64,000 bases of DNA. Source: Thecaphora thlaspeos. Its lineage: Eukaryota; Basidiomycota; Ustilaginomycetes; Urocystidales; Glomosporiaceae. The first letter of the stretch is position 1. Every line of letters starts with the position of its first letter. Of the stretch, positions 45,547 through 58,900 are shown in pieces. The notes beneath the pieces were generated by a model. It searched no databases. It was not told where the DNA came from and saw nothing but the letters and a program-made list of their open reading frames with translations. The translations under genes and the position numbers were made by a program. The stretch is taken from positions 1,302,001 to 1,366,000 of the forward strand of contig UWYS01000003.1 of the NCBI GenBank assembly GCA_900291925.1. The letters run 5' to 3'.

Positions 45547-46755
45547 ATGGCACAGGGAGCCAATCCTTCCTCTTCTGCCGCCGGCACGGCGAGCAGCTCC
45601 AAGTCAAAGGGCAAAATATCCCTCCGAGTCGGTCACCAATCCGCTACCTCCACCTCTCGCTCCGGCAAAGCCGCCAAGCCTCACACCGCCACTGCCGCCG
45701 CCGACGTCGACAACTCCGACAACGACGACCAAGAGGACGAGCTGATGGACAAGATCCGCAACCAGGATCTCGACCTCGAGGATGACGTAGACGACTTCAC
45801 CGACGGCGACGACGACGACGCCGAGGATGATACCGACAACGAGATCGAGGCCTCCAAGAATGCAGCGGCCGGCGCCAAGAGCAAGAAGACGGCCAGTGAG
45901 TAAGAGAGTCGGTCTGAGCAGCGCGAGACTCGGCTGGATGATCGCATGCTCACTGTGCGATGCCACTGACACCACCGCCGCAACCCCCTCCCACCCCCCA
46001 CCCCACCACCACCATCAGAACGAAAGCGTCGAGCCACCTCTCCCACCTCTTTCGGTCAAGCACTCGAAGGCCTCCTCGGCGCCGCTCCAGCATCCCCTTC
46101 CGACGACGACGCCGGCTCCATCGCCGCAGCCGCCTCGGACGACGATGACGATGTAGATTACGATCCAGCAGCGACCGCCAAGCCCGCCAAGAAGCGCAAG
46201 CCCACCTCCACCACCTCGGCGCAGCCGGCCGCCATCCTCTCGCTCGCCCCACACCTGCGTCGTTCCGCCCAGTCCGTCCACCTCAACGCCAAGGCATCCC
46301 GCATCGCCATCGAGGAACGCAGAGCAAGAGAGGAAAGAGCGCGCGTCAAGGACGTCATTGGCGGCTGGGGTCCGCCCGGCGTACTACCCACACTCAACCT
46401 ACCCGCTACCGACGCGACTGCGCTCAAGAACGACCAGGACGACGACGAGAAGCTCAGCGAATGGATGTTGCAGGGTGGCAGCACGGGTTACGAGAGGAGG
46501 TTGAGAAAGGTCGCACAACGAGGCGTAGTCAAGCTCTTCAACGCCATCAGGGCCGCACAGACGACCACAAAGAACCACCTCGACGACGCAGAGGCCGCAG
46601 CACCGGTAAAGAGCGGAGGTGCAAAGAAACCAAACGCCCTCGGCGGTAAAGAGGCCAGGCTGGCCGATCTTAGTAAGAACAACTTTCTAGACCTCATTAG
46701 GAAGGGGTCCACGCCAAAGGGCGCCAGGCCTGCTGCTGCGACGGCGGCACGGTGA
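45547..46755 (+). CDS. RRP15: Rrp15-family ribosome biogenesis protein
   Basis: Nucleolar factor required for early 60S subunit assembly. Exons 45547..45895 and 46019..46755 around a 123-bp intron (GTGAGT...CATCAG), 361 aa. The first half is acidic (DDVDDFTDGDDDDAEDDTD) and Ser/Ala-rich. Lys/Arg patches (KKRKP) look like nuclear signals. The Rrp15 core is at about 255-345: GYERRLRKVAQRGVVKLFNA, IRAAQ and, near the C-terminus, LSKNNFLDLIRKGS, which correspond to the signature helices of the family. The start is the first ATG of the spliced frame. It converges on the CCCH gene with 222 bp between stop codons. Confidence 0.9.
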
Positions 46756-46977
46756 TCGCACACGAAGTGCGACGAGGACGAAGGAAAAGGAGGAGGCTGG
46801 TGGTGCCGCAAAAGGTCCGGCATCCTGTATATGTCCATTGCATCTTGACCTGCGTCCGCACACATCGAATCATCAGGCCCGCGGTATCGAGCCTCTCTCT
46901 TTGTCCTAGTCTTCCGATCGTTCCCAAGCTTTGCTTTCGTTTGCCTGCCGCAGTATTTCTTGTCCATCTCCGGCGCG

Positions 46978-49142
46978 TCAGACGCCGTACGTGGGAGCAG
47001 GGGTCGACGCCGATTTGCGGTGGAGGGCAAGGTGCTCGGAGCCTGCTGCTGATACTGCTGATGATGAACCAGTCGTGGTGGCAGGGGTGGAGGTGGTCGG
47101 CGAGAGGGGCTTACGAGCGCCTGCCGTGCTCTGCGTCAGAGACATCCTGCTGCGACGAACGTCGTCCCTACACGACATCGCGGCGGATCCGGGTGTAGGT
47201 TCCGAGGCTCGACCAAGACGGGCGATCAGCGGCTTGTCGCTCTCTGTGGACGACGGATGGCGTGTCTGTGGAAAAGGGCCGTTGGAGATGTCGTGGCGGA
47301 AGCTATTGCGAGGATGGGGCCAATGCAAAGCCGCGAGCAAAGGAAGAGGAACGAGATTCGTCTCAGCTTGGAGCCATCTGACAGCAACAGTGTGCCGATG
47401 AGTCGTGGGTCCAACGGTCAACTACTTACGTGCATCGTCGTCCGTACTGACAGTGGCCCGTCCTGTCCCGACCAAAATCAGGGAGCGGAAGCGGACGATC
47501 GTTCTAAGTCAGCGAACGATCGGCGAGGGCTGGGCCAGCGAATCTCCTTTGTCCATATCGACGGGCCCATCGGCTTACTCACTCGACAAAAGCCTTGCAG
47601 ATCTGCGTCTTGTACAGAGGGTGGCGCTGGATCGGTCGCAGCTCGGCAGGGCCGTGGGCGAATTGGCAGCGTCTGAAGAAAAGGCGAAGAAACGAGTCAA
47701 AGAACAGGGAAGCTATCAGCGCGCTGCGCTCCGTCGAGGGACAAGCGAGCACTGAAAGGCGGGAGCACTCACTCCTTGTAGTCGCACCAGCCCTTCTCCT
47801 CCCACTGCCTGCAGAGCTCCGTCTTGTAGAGGTCGACCTTTTTGTTGTTGGGGCTCGGACCGTAGGGCGCGCGGAAGAGGCCGGCCTGATTGAGGCTCGG
47901 GGTCGCCGCGCCGCTATTGCCAGCGGGGATGAGAGCGTTGGGATCGTCGAGCTGGAGACCAGAGAAGAGGCTGCTGAAGCTGTGCCCGGCGTTGACGTGC
48001 TGGAAGCTGCGCAGCGCCAGAGACTCGGAGGTAGCCGTCGACAGGAGACTCTTTCCCGTGGTCGTCGTCGCCCTCCTCGTCGTCGTAGGATTCGAAGAGT
48101 TGCGATTGTGCTGGCGAGCGTCGTCTTCGTCGTTGTCGCTGCTGCCGCTGCTGCTGTCGCCTCTGCCGTTGTCTCCGCTGACACCGTAAGTGCCTCCTCC
48201 TCGCCTTCCGGCCAAGATTCCGTCCCGCTGCCCGAGGCTGACGCTGCTTCGAGCCGGCGGCAGGCTGGTGCGGCCTGCAGGCTGAGTCTGCGTTGCGGCC
48301 AGCTCGAAGGAAGGATAATTTCTCTCGTCGAGGTTCCAACCGGGGGCGGACCACGGCCTCGACGCCCTGACGCCCGGTCGCCACGCATCTGCTGACGTCA
48401 TCGTCGTCGGATCCGCCAGCTCCTCAATCTCCGGATCGTCCGGGCGATGGTCGATGCTGTCGGTACGGCTGCGCTGTCTGAACGTGCCGACGCCCAGGTC
48501 GGCGCTGAAGGCAAAGTTGCTGCTGCTGCTACCGTTGCTGCTGCCGGTGCCGGTGCCGGTGCCGGTGCCGCCGCGGTCTTTGTACTGCAGAGAATGAAAA
48601 AGCAGCGGATCGAGCCTGTCGTTTTGGCTGAAGCCAGGGCTGGCAACGGAGCTGGGGCTAAGGCGCGGGAGAGGGAGAGGGCGCGGGAGAAGAGCCGGCG
48701 GTAGGGACGGGAGACGCCAGTCCTTGTGCCATGGGTGGGTGGCCTCTTGCTGTTCGTAGATGGTTGACATGCTGGATATGCTGGACTCGAGCGAGTGTTG
48801 GAGCCAGTCGAGATAGTCACTGTCAAGCGAAGACGGCGAGGTTGCCGGAGTGGCAGCCGCAGACGATGCGCCATCTTGGTAGACTCCTGCACGGGAAGAA
48901 ATACTGTCGTGACGGGAGGATGTGTGGGGATCGCTACTGAGCCTTAGGTGGGCGAGGTAGTTCTCGAGCTCCTCAATGTCCTGCAAGGTGGCCGAGAGGT
49001 TGCGCAACCTCGAGAGGGCGGAATCGTCGGCCGAAGAGGGTGCGATGGCGTGACTAGGAGCGTGATGCGGTAGCGGCGGCGGCAGCGCGAGCGGCCCGCG
49101 CGTTAAGGTCGATGGTGCCGAGTGGCGGTAGAAGGTGTCCAT
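46978..49142 (-). CDS. zfs1: Tandem CCCH zinc-finger RNA-binding protein, tristetraprolin/Zfs1 family
   Basis: Cytoplasmic protein of the TTP family, which binds AU-rich elements (UAUUUAU) in 3' UTRs and speeds mRNA decay. Four exons: 49142..47773, 47672..47583, 47462..47430 (33 nt) and 47302..46978; introns of 100, 120 and 127 bp, all GT-AG with matching phase; 605 aa. Finger 1 is C444-x8-C453-x5-C459-x3-H463 and finger 2 is C482-x8-C491-x5-C497-x3-H501. Each is led by YKTELC or YKTQIC, with the canonical 18-residue linker between H463 and C482. Finger 2 is assembled from three exons, and the CTFRH end fixes the last acceptor at 47303-47304. The N-terminal 430 residues are Ser/Pro-rich with a short GTG-GC repeat (about 48540-48570). 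Unlike animal TTP, the fingers lie near the C-terminus. Confidence 0.93.
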
Positions 49143-52100
49143 CCTCGTCGGATCTATTGCCTCCTGCTGTTGCCAAGCGATGCCGAGGTGAGGCTGCTGT
49201 GGCTGCTGTGGGATAGGCGCAGAGGAATGAGGCCACCTTCACTGCTCTGGATGTTGCTGTTACGCTGGAGGGCGAGAGCTGCTTGGTCGGGTTGGGTCGG
49301 ATCCTGTCGGCTCAACGGATCAAAGGGGGAATACTGTCGCCGGCAAGCAGGAATTTGGTCCCGGGAGCATTATCAGCCTCGATTGATCCCGGATCAGAAG
49401 ATTTACCTGCTACTTCCTCCCTTCCTTCTGAACAGCGCCAACCAGGATCCCGGACGCACGTCGGCATGACGGCATTCCGGAGCCAGCTGTTTGCTCCTCT
49501 TCCGATTGGAGCAGATCGTCAGGACTTACCTAGGGCAAGAATAAAGATCATAAAGACAAGGCGAGACCGGATATTGAAGAATTGAAGGAGTCTCGGAAGC
49601 TAGGAACGGAGCGGCAAGGGGCTGTAACCGGTGAGGCGATGAGACGGAGGTCTGTTGATCGCTCAAAGGATCAGCTGTATGTTCAGACGGCGGCGGCTGC
49701 TGCTTTTGCTGCGTGCTGGTTGCTAGTTTACCGACGGGGGAAAGTGCGGAGATGATGGACGGAACGGAAGCAGGCACCATATGAAGGCTTAGGAGGGTCA
49801 CCACAGGGAGAGGGAAGCGGGGCGGACGGCCTGGCGTAGTCGGTGGCCTTTATAGAGTTAACCCCTCTTGCAGGCTGAGGAAGCTCTGCCTCGAAGAGCA
49901 GACAGCCTGCTCCAGCGGTTATTCTGCAGCGGGACCGCCGTCCGCTATCACCGTTCCCATCTTCCCGCAGCGGCGGAGGGGCGATCGCGGTAGGGCGCTG
50001 CGAAAAGGAAGGGGGCGGTTTCGGTTTGCACCGCCGGCCTTTCCAGAAATCTTCGAATGCGGCCACTAAAGAGCGACGGTCGTGACAGGGCCGCTCTGTC
50101 GTCGCCAGGAGTGGGCGGTGGCGGCTGCTTTTGGGCGCCAGCTACAGTGGTCACTGCAAGCTTAGCTTTCTAAAGGCCAAGGAGAGAAAGAATAAAGTTC
50201 AGGCTGAGAGAACCTACGGGCTGAGACCTACAGATGGGTAAGGGGCGCTGGAGCGAGCGAGCGGGCGGCGCGGCCCGTATCCGATATGAAGCGGAAGGGA
50301 GCAGGCGGAGAGGCCAAACTAAGGCGGCGGCGATCCGCGACTGCTTCCGCCTAATCGACGTCCCCGCTTGCTTGGCTTCAACGAGACAGCACACTGAGGC
50401 CACGGAAGACAGATCAAGGGCAATTGCGAGGGGGCTCCCTTTGACGCGTCCCTGCCTAGGTTGATGGGCGTAGCCGGTGGCGATGCCGGCGCGCCACGAG
50501 CCTCAAAATCGATCTGCCCCACCGCCTTTCCTTCCACAGCGTTGCCCTGTCCCTCCCCTTCGCCCTCTCCCACGCTTTCGATGAATCTCGTAAGAATCTG
50601 GCAAGAAGTACGCTTCACACACCTGCCAAGCTAGGTCTATGAGGAGGTCCGAGGCATGAGGACTGGCTAGGCGGTGACGCCCTCTCCGGCACACAAGGAC
50701 GGGATACCCGCCTGCTCAAGATTTGATCGGTCAGACCCGATGGGACGAAGGCATCAAGGGTCTTCCAGGCAGCGTGTGTGGGAGGCAGCGTCTAGAGGGA
50801 AGGGCAGTTCACCGTGGCTCTCAGCGTATCCTGATGACAGGCTGGCGGTTGAGCGCGATAAAAGATCACACAGAGCTGCTAGTCCACCTCGCCGAAGCTC
50901 GGACAGCCTCCGCTCAAGACAGAGTCAAACATCTCAGCGGGCAGCAATATAGGCAAAGCAGCGCACCCCCGATAGAGAGAAGTGCTTGATGAAGACGGAC
51001 GCAGGCAACAGGCTGTCCAGATAATCTAGGAGTATTGAAGGCCGAGCTGCTTCTGTCTGTCTGCCTGCGCAGGATCCGTCTGTTTGAGGATAGCAGGAGG
51101 TTAGCTCAAGCTTCGAGAATCTCGTCAGCCCCATCCTCCGCTTCTCCGTGTCAATCGGGAGTCGTATCTCTGGGTCGGCTGGGGCGATGGGTCTCAGCTG
51201 CGGTAGCACCTCCGATATCTGGAGCATCTACCGAGCTGCGTAGGCTCTGGGTCGATTCTCGGACACTCTGCGCATGTTCCTTGCGTTTGCTCTTCGAAAG
51301 ACAACCATCAGACCGAGGAGAAGAGGCGGAGGGGGAGGCGGAAGCTCAGAGGTCTCTTTCTCGGAGGGAAACGGTGGGGAAAGCGTCTCAGTCTCCAAGT
51401 GGCGAGGCTGGAAAAGCGTGCACTTTATCCCACGCCTAAAATAAGCGGGGCCGCCCTCGCCCTTACAGGACGACGGGGACTACTGCCAGGGAGTGGCTCT
51501 GTGAAGCGCAGCGGTTCGCAGCTGCGAGGCAGAACTTCATTGATCTAGGCCTCCTTGAGCCAAGGCGGACGATGACCAAGGCTACTCCATAACGGCGATG
51601 CCCGATAGACGCGACGGACAAGCGCCTTCGTGTCCAAATTCAAGACCCAAGGATTAGAGCAGCGGTAGCAGGAGGTTGCCCGCCGACGGCCAACGTTATG
51701 TCCTCCGCTCCAGGCTCAATTGCTGCACTTGCTCTCGGAGGTTGCCGCTCAACGGAGCCGCAACGCGACGGCACTCCGCACACGGATGAGCGTGAGCCGC
51801 GCCGTGCCGCGCCGCGTCGTCGCCTCGTCGTCCGAACAGGCGATGCCCCCCATGCTGTATTGCTGGCTGACCGCTCGGCTGCAATGGCAGTGACAAGTGG
51901 TAGCGACAACGCAGTCGAGGCAAGCAAGCAAACAAAGGAGGCCAAGCATGACAACAAAAACCGTGCGTTACCGATCGACGCAATGGCGGGACGAAAGGTC
52001 TAGGCCGGATCGGCGAACTGCAGCACACGTACGGCACAGAGTAAGCAAGCGAAGAGCACTTCACCAGCGTGCGTGCGTGCAGTCGAGCGATCTCAAGAAT

Positions 52101-55100
52101 GACACGAAAGAGTAGTGGCAATTCGATGATCTGCAAACAATCTTTCTGCATGCTGCTGCTGCTGCTGCATCGGGCAGGTAGCGAGGTGTTGCCTTGCCCA
52201 ACGGTGTCCGTTGTCCTTGCTGTACAAAACCTGCTGTTACTTGCCGCCGTCTGCTCCGTCGAAAGGGCGGGCGGTGTGCTTGGCACGGTGCCAGAGGCTG
52301 CTCCGCTCGACGAAGAGAAGGATTAAGGTCTATTTGGCTGGTAATGCTAAAGGCGGCCTCTGCCTGTATGTACATAAACAAGTACATACAGCCACGACAG
52401 AGGGAAAGCGTGACATGATCTGCGTCATGATACGTTGTCCTCGGCTGCAGGCTAGCCAGCGGCGCGACCGACGTGCAACGCGATGAAGAGCATGTCGCGT
52501 TCGTACCCTGACCCGCCACTTCATCAATGAGGGGACGGGGATGGGGCGGCAGTCGAGGTCCGACATAGAAAGCGCGTCCTAGCCGCGGGGTCAGGATACG
52601 ACATCGATTACCTCTTGGCGCCTGGATTCTGGGCGCCTGGAGACGCCGATGTGAACGGGGGCCGACGGCCCGGCTGACCGGCCATCATCTCTTGATAAAA
52701 GCGTGCCAATGACGGTCGTCTCTTCTGTTCGTTTGAAAGCCTGCGACCGTCGACGGGTTCGACACCGTCTTGGCGAAACTACTAGCCGGCGTCATATCCA
52801 GCCTCTGCATCCAATCGGTCCTTGTTTCACCTCTTGCGAAGGGTGTGGTCAGGGAGCGGACCGGCACCCGCTACCTTAAGTTTACCCATTCGTTGAGAAC
52901 ATGGTGATTCAGCACCGTTTAGGTACTCCGGAGGAGAGGTGCAGACTCTCGCAGTGACCGGCCGTCGTGTATGTGTGTGTAGCGGATACCTGCTGCGTCG
53001 AAAAGGAAGGATGAAGGAGATCGGCTCAAAGGCGCTTTGGTTCCGGCCTGAACTTGGTCGACGCGATGGCGAGGCGAGGACGGGGAGGCGGGGCGTCGAC
53101 GCCGCCGCGCCGAGGGTGCCTCGCGGTCTGGCAAAGGAAGCTCGCGCAGATACTGTAGACAGCGGGCAGAGAGGCAAGCAGGGACCTGAGACAAAGGGGC
53201 GGGCAGGCGGGCCGAGAGAAACGCCATTATTTTCTTGTGCCGTCGCCACCGCTGTCTGTCGCCGTCGCCGTCGCGTTGCCCCGCCTCGCCCGGCCTGCCT
53301 CCAAGATGCGGGGGAAAAGACCTGGCGGCGGTACGGCGTGACGACGATCCCCTACAAGAAGGGGAGACGGCGGCGATGGGACGACTGGCCGGTCTGGCCC
53401 AGTCCGGCCCTCGAGCCAAGCTCGCTCCCCTAAAGCTATCGCAGACGCCCATCATGGACCAGGCCGTTTTAGCTGTTCGTGGAAGAGCTCCTGTCCGTGT
53501 CTTGGCACAGCGCCGTCGTCGTGTCAGAAGGGCAACAAGCGCCGCACCCAGCGACCATCTCTCTTCTCCTCTGTTTCTCCTTTCTCTTCCACGCTGGCCG
53601 TACGCGTGGCTGCCTGAGCGACCGCAAGAGCCGGCGTGGCCGGACTCGGCTGTATGCGTGGCCCCGAATACTGTAGCAAGTTCTCAAAAGTCGGCGCAAG
53701 CAAGCTTGTAAGAGAAAGTTCATGCTCTGACCCCCTGTCTTCCTGTTCAGCCTCGTCTTCCTTGTCCTCCTCCTCCTCTGCCTTGCCTCCTGCTTGCCAG
53801 GCCCTTTGTGCTATCTGCGCCGGCCCTCGCTTCCCCTCGCTTCACCTTAAACGCCGTCGTCGTCGGCGCAGATGCCGTCGCCGCCGATGTCAATACAACA
53901 TATAGGTGTCCACAAACAGGGCTTGCCCCCGAAGCCTCTTCGCGAGCCCTTGTTGGAAGGCGAGAGAGAGCAACTCGAACGTATGGTACAAACGCTCTGC
54001 TGAAAGCCAAGCCCCCAAGGTTTTAACCTACCCAAGTCGCTATCATTGAAACCCAACAAGATCCAAGCGACGGTCATACGTAGCGCCTGCACCGTGTGCG
54101 GCCGGGGCCTTTTTCCCCTCGCCTGTCGACGAGCCTGGGCGAAGCTGAGCTGCACGATGATTGCTGGTCGTTGTCCTTCTGGTAGGCTTCATCCAAGTCC
54201 CCTCTTCTCCTGGAAGGTTCCTACGCGTCGAGGCCAGCTGTCGTCGTGCTCATCGGCCTCAGGTAGTTATCCGAACTCTGCCGCTTCCTAACTCGCTGCG
54301 CTGGCAGGCTAGATTGCATTCTGCTGCTGCTACTGCTGTGACCGACTACATATATGCCCCCAAGGCTGCTGACGATTCAGCTGGCAGTGCCGCCGGCAGT
54401 CGATCCAGGAACAGCGCCCTCATCCCAGGCTCAGACCCAGCACGCAGGAGCTCTGCACCGTTCGAACAAAGCCTCGCGTTTCTGGAGCCATCGTGTCGCC
54501 CACTTGCCGCTTGCCAAGCGGCGCGTCAACGGCAAACAGAGCGGATCCACGCTATTCACGTCGAGCAAGAGCAGCAGCAGCTTTGTCCTCAAGCTTGCTC
54601 GTCCCCTCCACCGACTGCCTCGCAGTATGACCGCCTGGACAATCATATGAACGGCGGGACAACGACGTCATCTCGAGTGCACGTTAGCCCTGTTGCAGGG
54701 CTGAGCTCGGACGCAGATCCGGTCATCCACAGCTGCACGCTAACATCCGCCACCGCTTCGTTTTGCTCGAGAGTCGTCCCTTGCGAAGTTGCAACAAAGA
54801 CGAGAAGACCGAGGCAGAAGGGACCTTCTTCTCGCTGATCCGCGCCTCCTTCCCTCACTCCTTCTGTCAACCATGCACGACGACTCCCTCCGCCCCGTCC
54901 TCGGGTGCTGCAGCTTGTACCTCCTCTCCCTCTACCTTCCGGGACTTCCTGCCTCAGATCTCTCTCTGATCGTCCAGTCAAAGGGAGCTCGTCTCTTCTT
55001 TTCGCCACCACCGCCGCCTCCACCGCCACCGCCACCACAACCGACAAAAGCCGCCCGGTCCCTCTACACATGAGGTAGTGGGTCCCTGCACGATCCTGCT

Positions 55101-55962
55101 TGCAGAAAACGATCGCGACGTACCCCTTGACCCACACCATCACGAATCGCGGCCGCTGCACACCTGTATGCTCGCCGGACTTCGAACGTCAGCCCACCCT
55201 TGAGGGAAGGAAGACGCTAGTTGGTCAGCCCGCCAGCCAATACTTTAGCGCTTTGCGAAGCGCACGAGAAACGCAACGACACGATTCCCGCTTGCCCAGC
55301 AGAGCAACAGAGAGACGACAGCTCAGCTAGAATCGCTCGCTCTCCCCTGCTGCTCCTACATCTCACGGCCACCACGTTCGACGATAACGCCTCCTGCTCA
55401 CGACCGACTGCCCCTGGCAATGTCACCGATCCGACCCTAACGACCCGATTCGATACAGCCTCCCCCGCAGCCTCATCATTCACGACCGCCCGCGTCGCCG
55501 CTCGGCCAAAGCAAGAGCACGATAGACGGCTTAAACCTTACGAACCGGACCAACAACCAGTTGATCCGCCCACGACGTCGACCCCAACGACCACGACACG
55601 CACGAACCGAAGCGGAAACCCACGTCGGACAACCCACCGCGCCTCCAGAGGCTCGAGGGACCGACAGACCTTTACGAACCAACCAATACATCTCGCAGGA
55701 CCCCGGACGTCGGCTGCCGCTGTTCATAGGTGAGCTTCAAACCGTTGCTCCCCAAGACCATCGGGCGGGCCGCCATCTGACAGTCACGCTGCGTTGCTCC
55801 TTTCTTCTGTGCAACAGCAGGTAGCGACCGTCGACCTTCCTTGAGCTACCACTGAAGTACGGCAGTAGAGCTGACGAGTAGCTGTCATCCAACTAGGCCG
55901 CCGGACCTCGGGTGCTGCTCGAACGCCGCTTCCCCTGCTCCTGGGCCCGTCTTGCCGCCAAG
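49143..55962. other. 6.8 kb gene-free region upstream of the giant disordered protein
   Basis: The largest gap in the window. Open frames are short, occur on both strands and show no recognisable domain, signal peptide or zinc motif; no tRNA or rRNA was found. The last part is probably the 5' leader of the downstream gene. A GTGAGC donor at 55730 and a CAGCAG acceptor ending at 55820 would make a 91-bp 5'-UTR intron, with the start codon 142 bp further on. The first few hundred bases (49143-49800) probably hold the promoter of the minus-strand CCCH gene. A CCGCCACCGCC repeat lies at about 55005-55035. Confidence 0.5.
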
Positions 55963-58900
55963 ATGTCTTCGACGCTGATGGGAGCGCTGGGTCGCCGCAA
56001 GAGCACGCGCAGAGCGAACGCCGCCTCGAGCGCAGAAGGTTCGCCCGAGGCGAAGCGGGACACTCTCTGGCGAAAGAGCCTCAGGCTGCGGAAGGAGGTT
56101 GGCGATGTCGACAATGGCAGGGATGAGCATGTACCGGTCCCTGCGCGGGCGGGCCCAGCCAGGACGCTGCCGTCAATCACCGCCGTTGCGGCTGCCCGAA
56201 TCAATGCGAAAGCTGGTAGAAGCGCCAGCGAGGCCTACGGCGACGCCGGCCAGGATGCTGCGGCATCCCACCAGCGGCGAGCTTCCGGATCGCGGACCAT
56301 TCGGAGCCTCTTCCTGCGACGCGCGCCGCCGCAGGCACCAACGCTGTTCGAGCAGCAGCAGCAGCGATCGTCGTCGTCGTCGCCGCCGTCGCCGTCGCAG
56401 TCTCGCTTCAGTTCCCAGTCCTTGTTTCGCTGGATCTCGCCTTCGACGGCGCCACCGCCACCGACTAAGGAGCTTTGCAGGGTGCCGCCAGAGCCGACGA
56501 CTCTTGCCGCTCGAAGGAAAGAAGACGGCGGGGTTCTAGGGGCGCCATCATCGTCGTCGTCGTCATCGTATTGGCGGCTACCTGCACGTGGCGTTGTCGC
56601 GACAGGTAGCATTGGAGGCGAGGCGAGGAAAAGGGTCAGCGTTGCTGGTGGTGGTCGCTACGATGAAGGTGGTGCTGCTCTACCTCTTGCTGCTGCAGCC
56701 AATGGTGGTGTCAGGGCTGCGGCCGCTTGGTGCGTCGACGATGACGACGTCGCCAGGATCAAGCGACGGCCAGAGTTTGAGTGTCCGCCGCATCCGGGCA
56801 GTGGTCGCGGGGACGCGGAAGAAGGAGAAGAGGATGCGAGGGCGCGCCTCCGTTCCTGGCTGTTTCCGCTTGGCGACGGCGAAGACGGCTGGAACGACGA
56901 CGCCAGGAAGAAGGCGGCCTGCCGACTGCAGCATGAGGCAGGCGTCGATTTAGAAACCAAAGGCGACGCTGGTAGGCGGGACGATTTTCCACTGAAGCAG
57001 GCTGCAGCAGCGGGCGATGCCCCGGTCCGGCCGCCTCGCCGCGCAGACGATGGCCTCGCTTCGTCGTTGCAGCCGCTGCCCGCGCCTGCTCGCCCGCCGC
57101 GCTCCCGCGCCCGCCAAGCTCCCTCCCTCCACAAGCTCGTGTCCCCTTACCACCACCACCACCACCGCCCCCCTCCTCCCCTTCCTTCTCCACCTCTGCG
57201 ACGTCGCCGATCCTCCTCACCTCCCTCCTCACGCTCTGCTTCGCCGTCTTTGTCCGATCGACAGGCCGGTACACCACCGACACCGTTGTTACCTACCTCC
57301 TCCACCCAACCTCCGACATCGGATAGCCTGCCGACCGCCACCGGCAGTAGCAGCGGCCGCAGCACCTTTGGTCTACACGATCGACACCGTAGCAATAGCA
57401 GCAGCAGAACCGGAAGCGAAAGTCCCACCGCAAAACACAACCCCTGGTCAGCAGGAGGCTCACCATCCCGGCGAATCCCCTCTTTCGACCTCGATCTACC
57501 GTCGCCGTCCCCTTCACGTACGTCCTCAGACAGCGCCGATCGTAGCCATTCCTACGAGGCATCCTTTATCACAGCGCCGTCCTCTGCGTTACACACCAGC
57601 GCTGGCCCTGCTCTGTCTCCGCCACCGACGCCATCCTCCTCAACAGCAGCAGCAGCACCAGCACCAGCACCAGCGACAGCGTCGTCCTACCTCACCCCGC
57701 CGCCGCTCGCCGGACTTCTGTTTAGCTCCGGCTCCTACTTCGATAGGAGCGTACAAAGCGGTCAAGGTCTTTTTGCAGAGCTCTCTCCGCGTCCTCGCTC
57801 GCCGCGCAACCCACTCGGCTATCGCCAGCTCGAGGCCGGCCAAGCCAGCCTCCTCCCGCGCTTGCCGTCCGCCTTCCTCGCACGTCGGCTGCATCCGAGC
57901 AAGGAAGATCTCGAACAGTCTTCCTCACGCAGGCGACCCTCGAGGATCCCCACCGACATCCTCGACCCTCACCCGTTCGGCGTGTGGATCTCGGACCGAC
58001 GCGGACCCACCAGCCTTCCCCCGCCACCTAGGTCGCTCCCCAGCTCCTTGTCGCGTCGGCGCGGCGATCAGCTCCTTTCCCAGGCCGTCGGCAGCAGCAG
58101 CGGGAGTCCAGCGTGTACCACCCCCGCCACCCCGGTAGAGTCTCGCCACGTTCTCCACGGCGATAACAACGACAAAGACGAAGGCCGCACCACTGTCGAG
58201 CCCTTGCTCCGCACTAACGCGCCCGAAGCGAAGCACGCCTCTGACCTCGATCTTGGACCGGGGCCCCTGATCGCCACCACTGCACAATCGCGGCAACCAC
58301 CGCATCGCCGCTCGCCGTCCGACCAGTCTGTCATCAGCTCGGCGACCGGAAACCGCGCAGACCATCGCACCAACCGCCTCTCATTGTGCAGCAGCAGCCA
58401 GCCGAGCGCCAGCGCAATCGCGCCCTCGCCCTCGCTCCCGACCTCGCTCTTTGGCGGCTACTCCAACGCTGCCGGCGCCGCTTCGGGATCATTCGTCTCG
58501 AGCAGCCGCTCGCCCTCTACCGCCGTCACCACCCCCAGCCTTGGCGCCGCCTCGCGCACCAAGCACTCGCACCGAAGCAGCCTCGGCGGCTTCTCATCGC
58601 GCCAGCACAGCGTAGCTTCGATCGCCGACTTTGCACCGTTACCGCTGCACCTCTCGCCGCCGCCTCCGCAACCTGTCCTCTTTGGGGTCGAGGCGCTGAC
58701 GCCGCATCGCGAAGAGCCCTCATTCAGCTCCGACTCCAGCCCCACGGTCACGGGCGCTTCTCCGCGTCAAGACGGCTCGTCGAGGTCAAGCCTGCTCAAG
58801 GCGCAAGGCTCGACGCTCAGCTCGCTCTTCCGCCTGGCCCGTAAACAGCGATCCGACGCATCGGCATCTGGCTCTCGGTCCGACCGCATCTGCGGTGACG

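Noticed and set aside
44267..45745. A 492-codon plus-strand open frame over LSC2 and the RRP15 promoter
   Set aside because: The first half is antisense to LSC2, the remainder is low-complexity promoter DNA and an off-frame of RRP15.
52919..53455. A 178-codon minus-strand open frame in the 6.8 kb gap
   Set aside because: Arg/Pro/Ser-rich without motif, and similar-length frames overlap on the plus strand; not supported as a gene.
55221..55729. A 170-codon open frame ahead of the giant gene, followed by a good splice donor
   Set aside because: Splicing to the acceptor at 55820 meets a stop at once and does not join the main frame; treated as 5' leader with a UTR intron.
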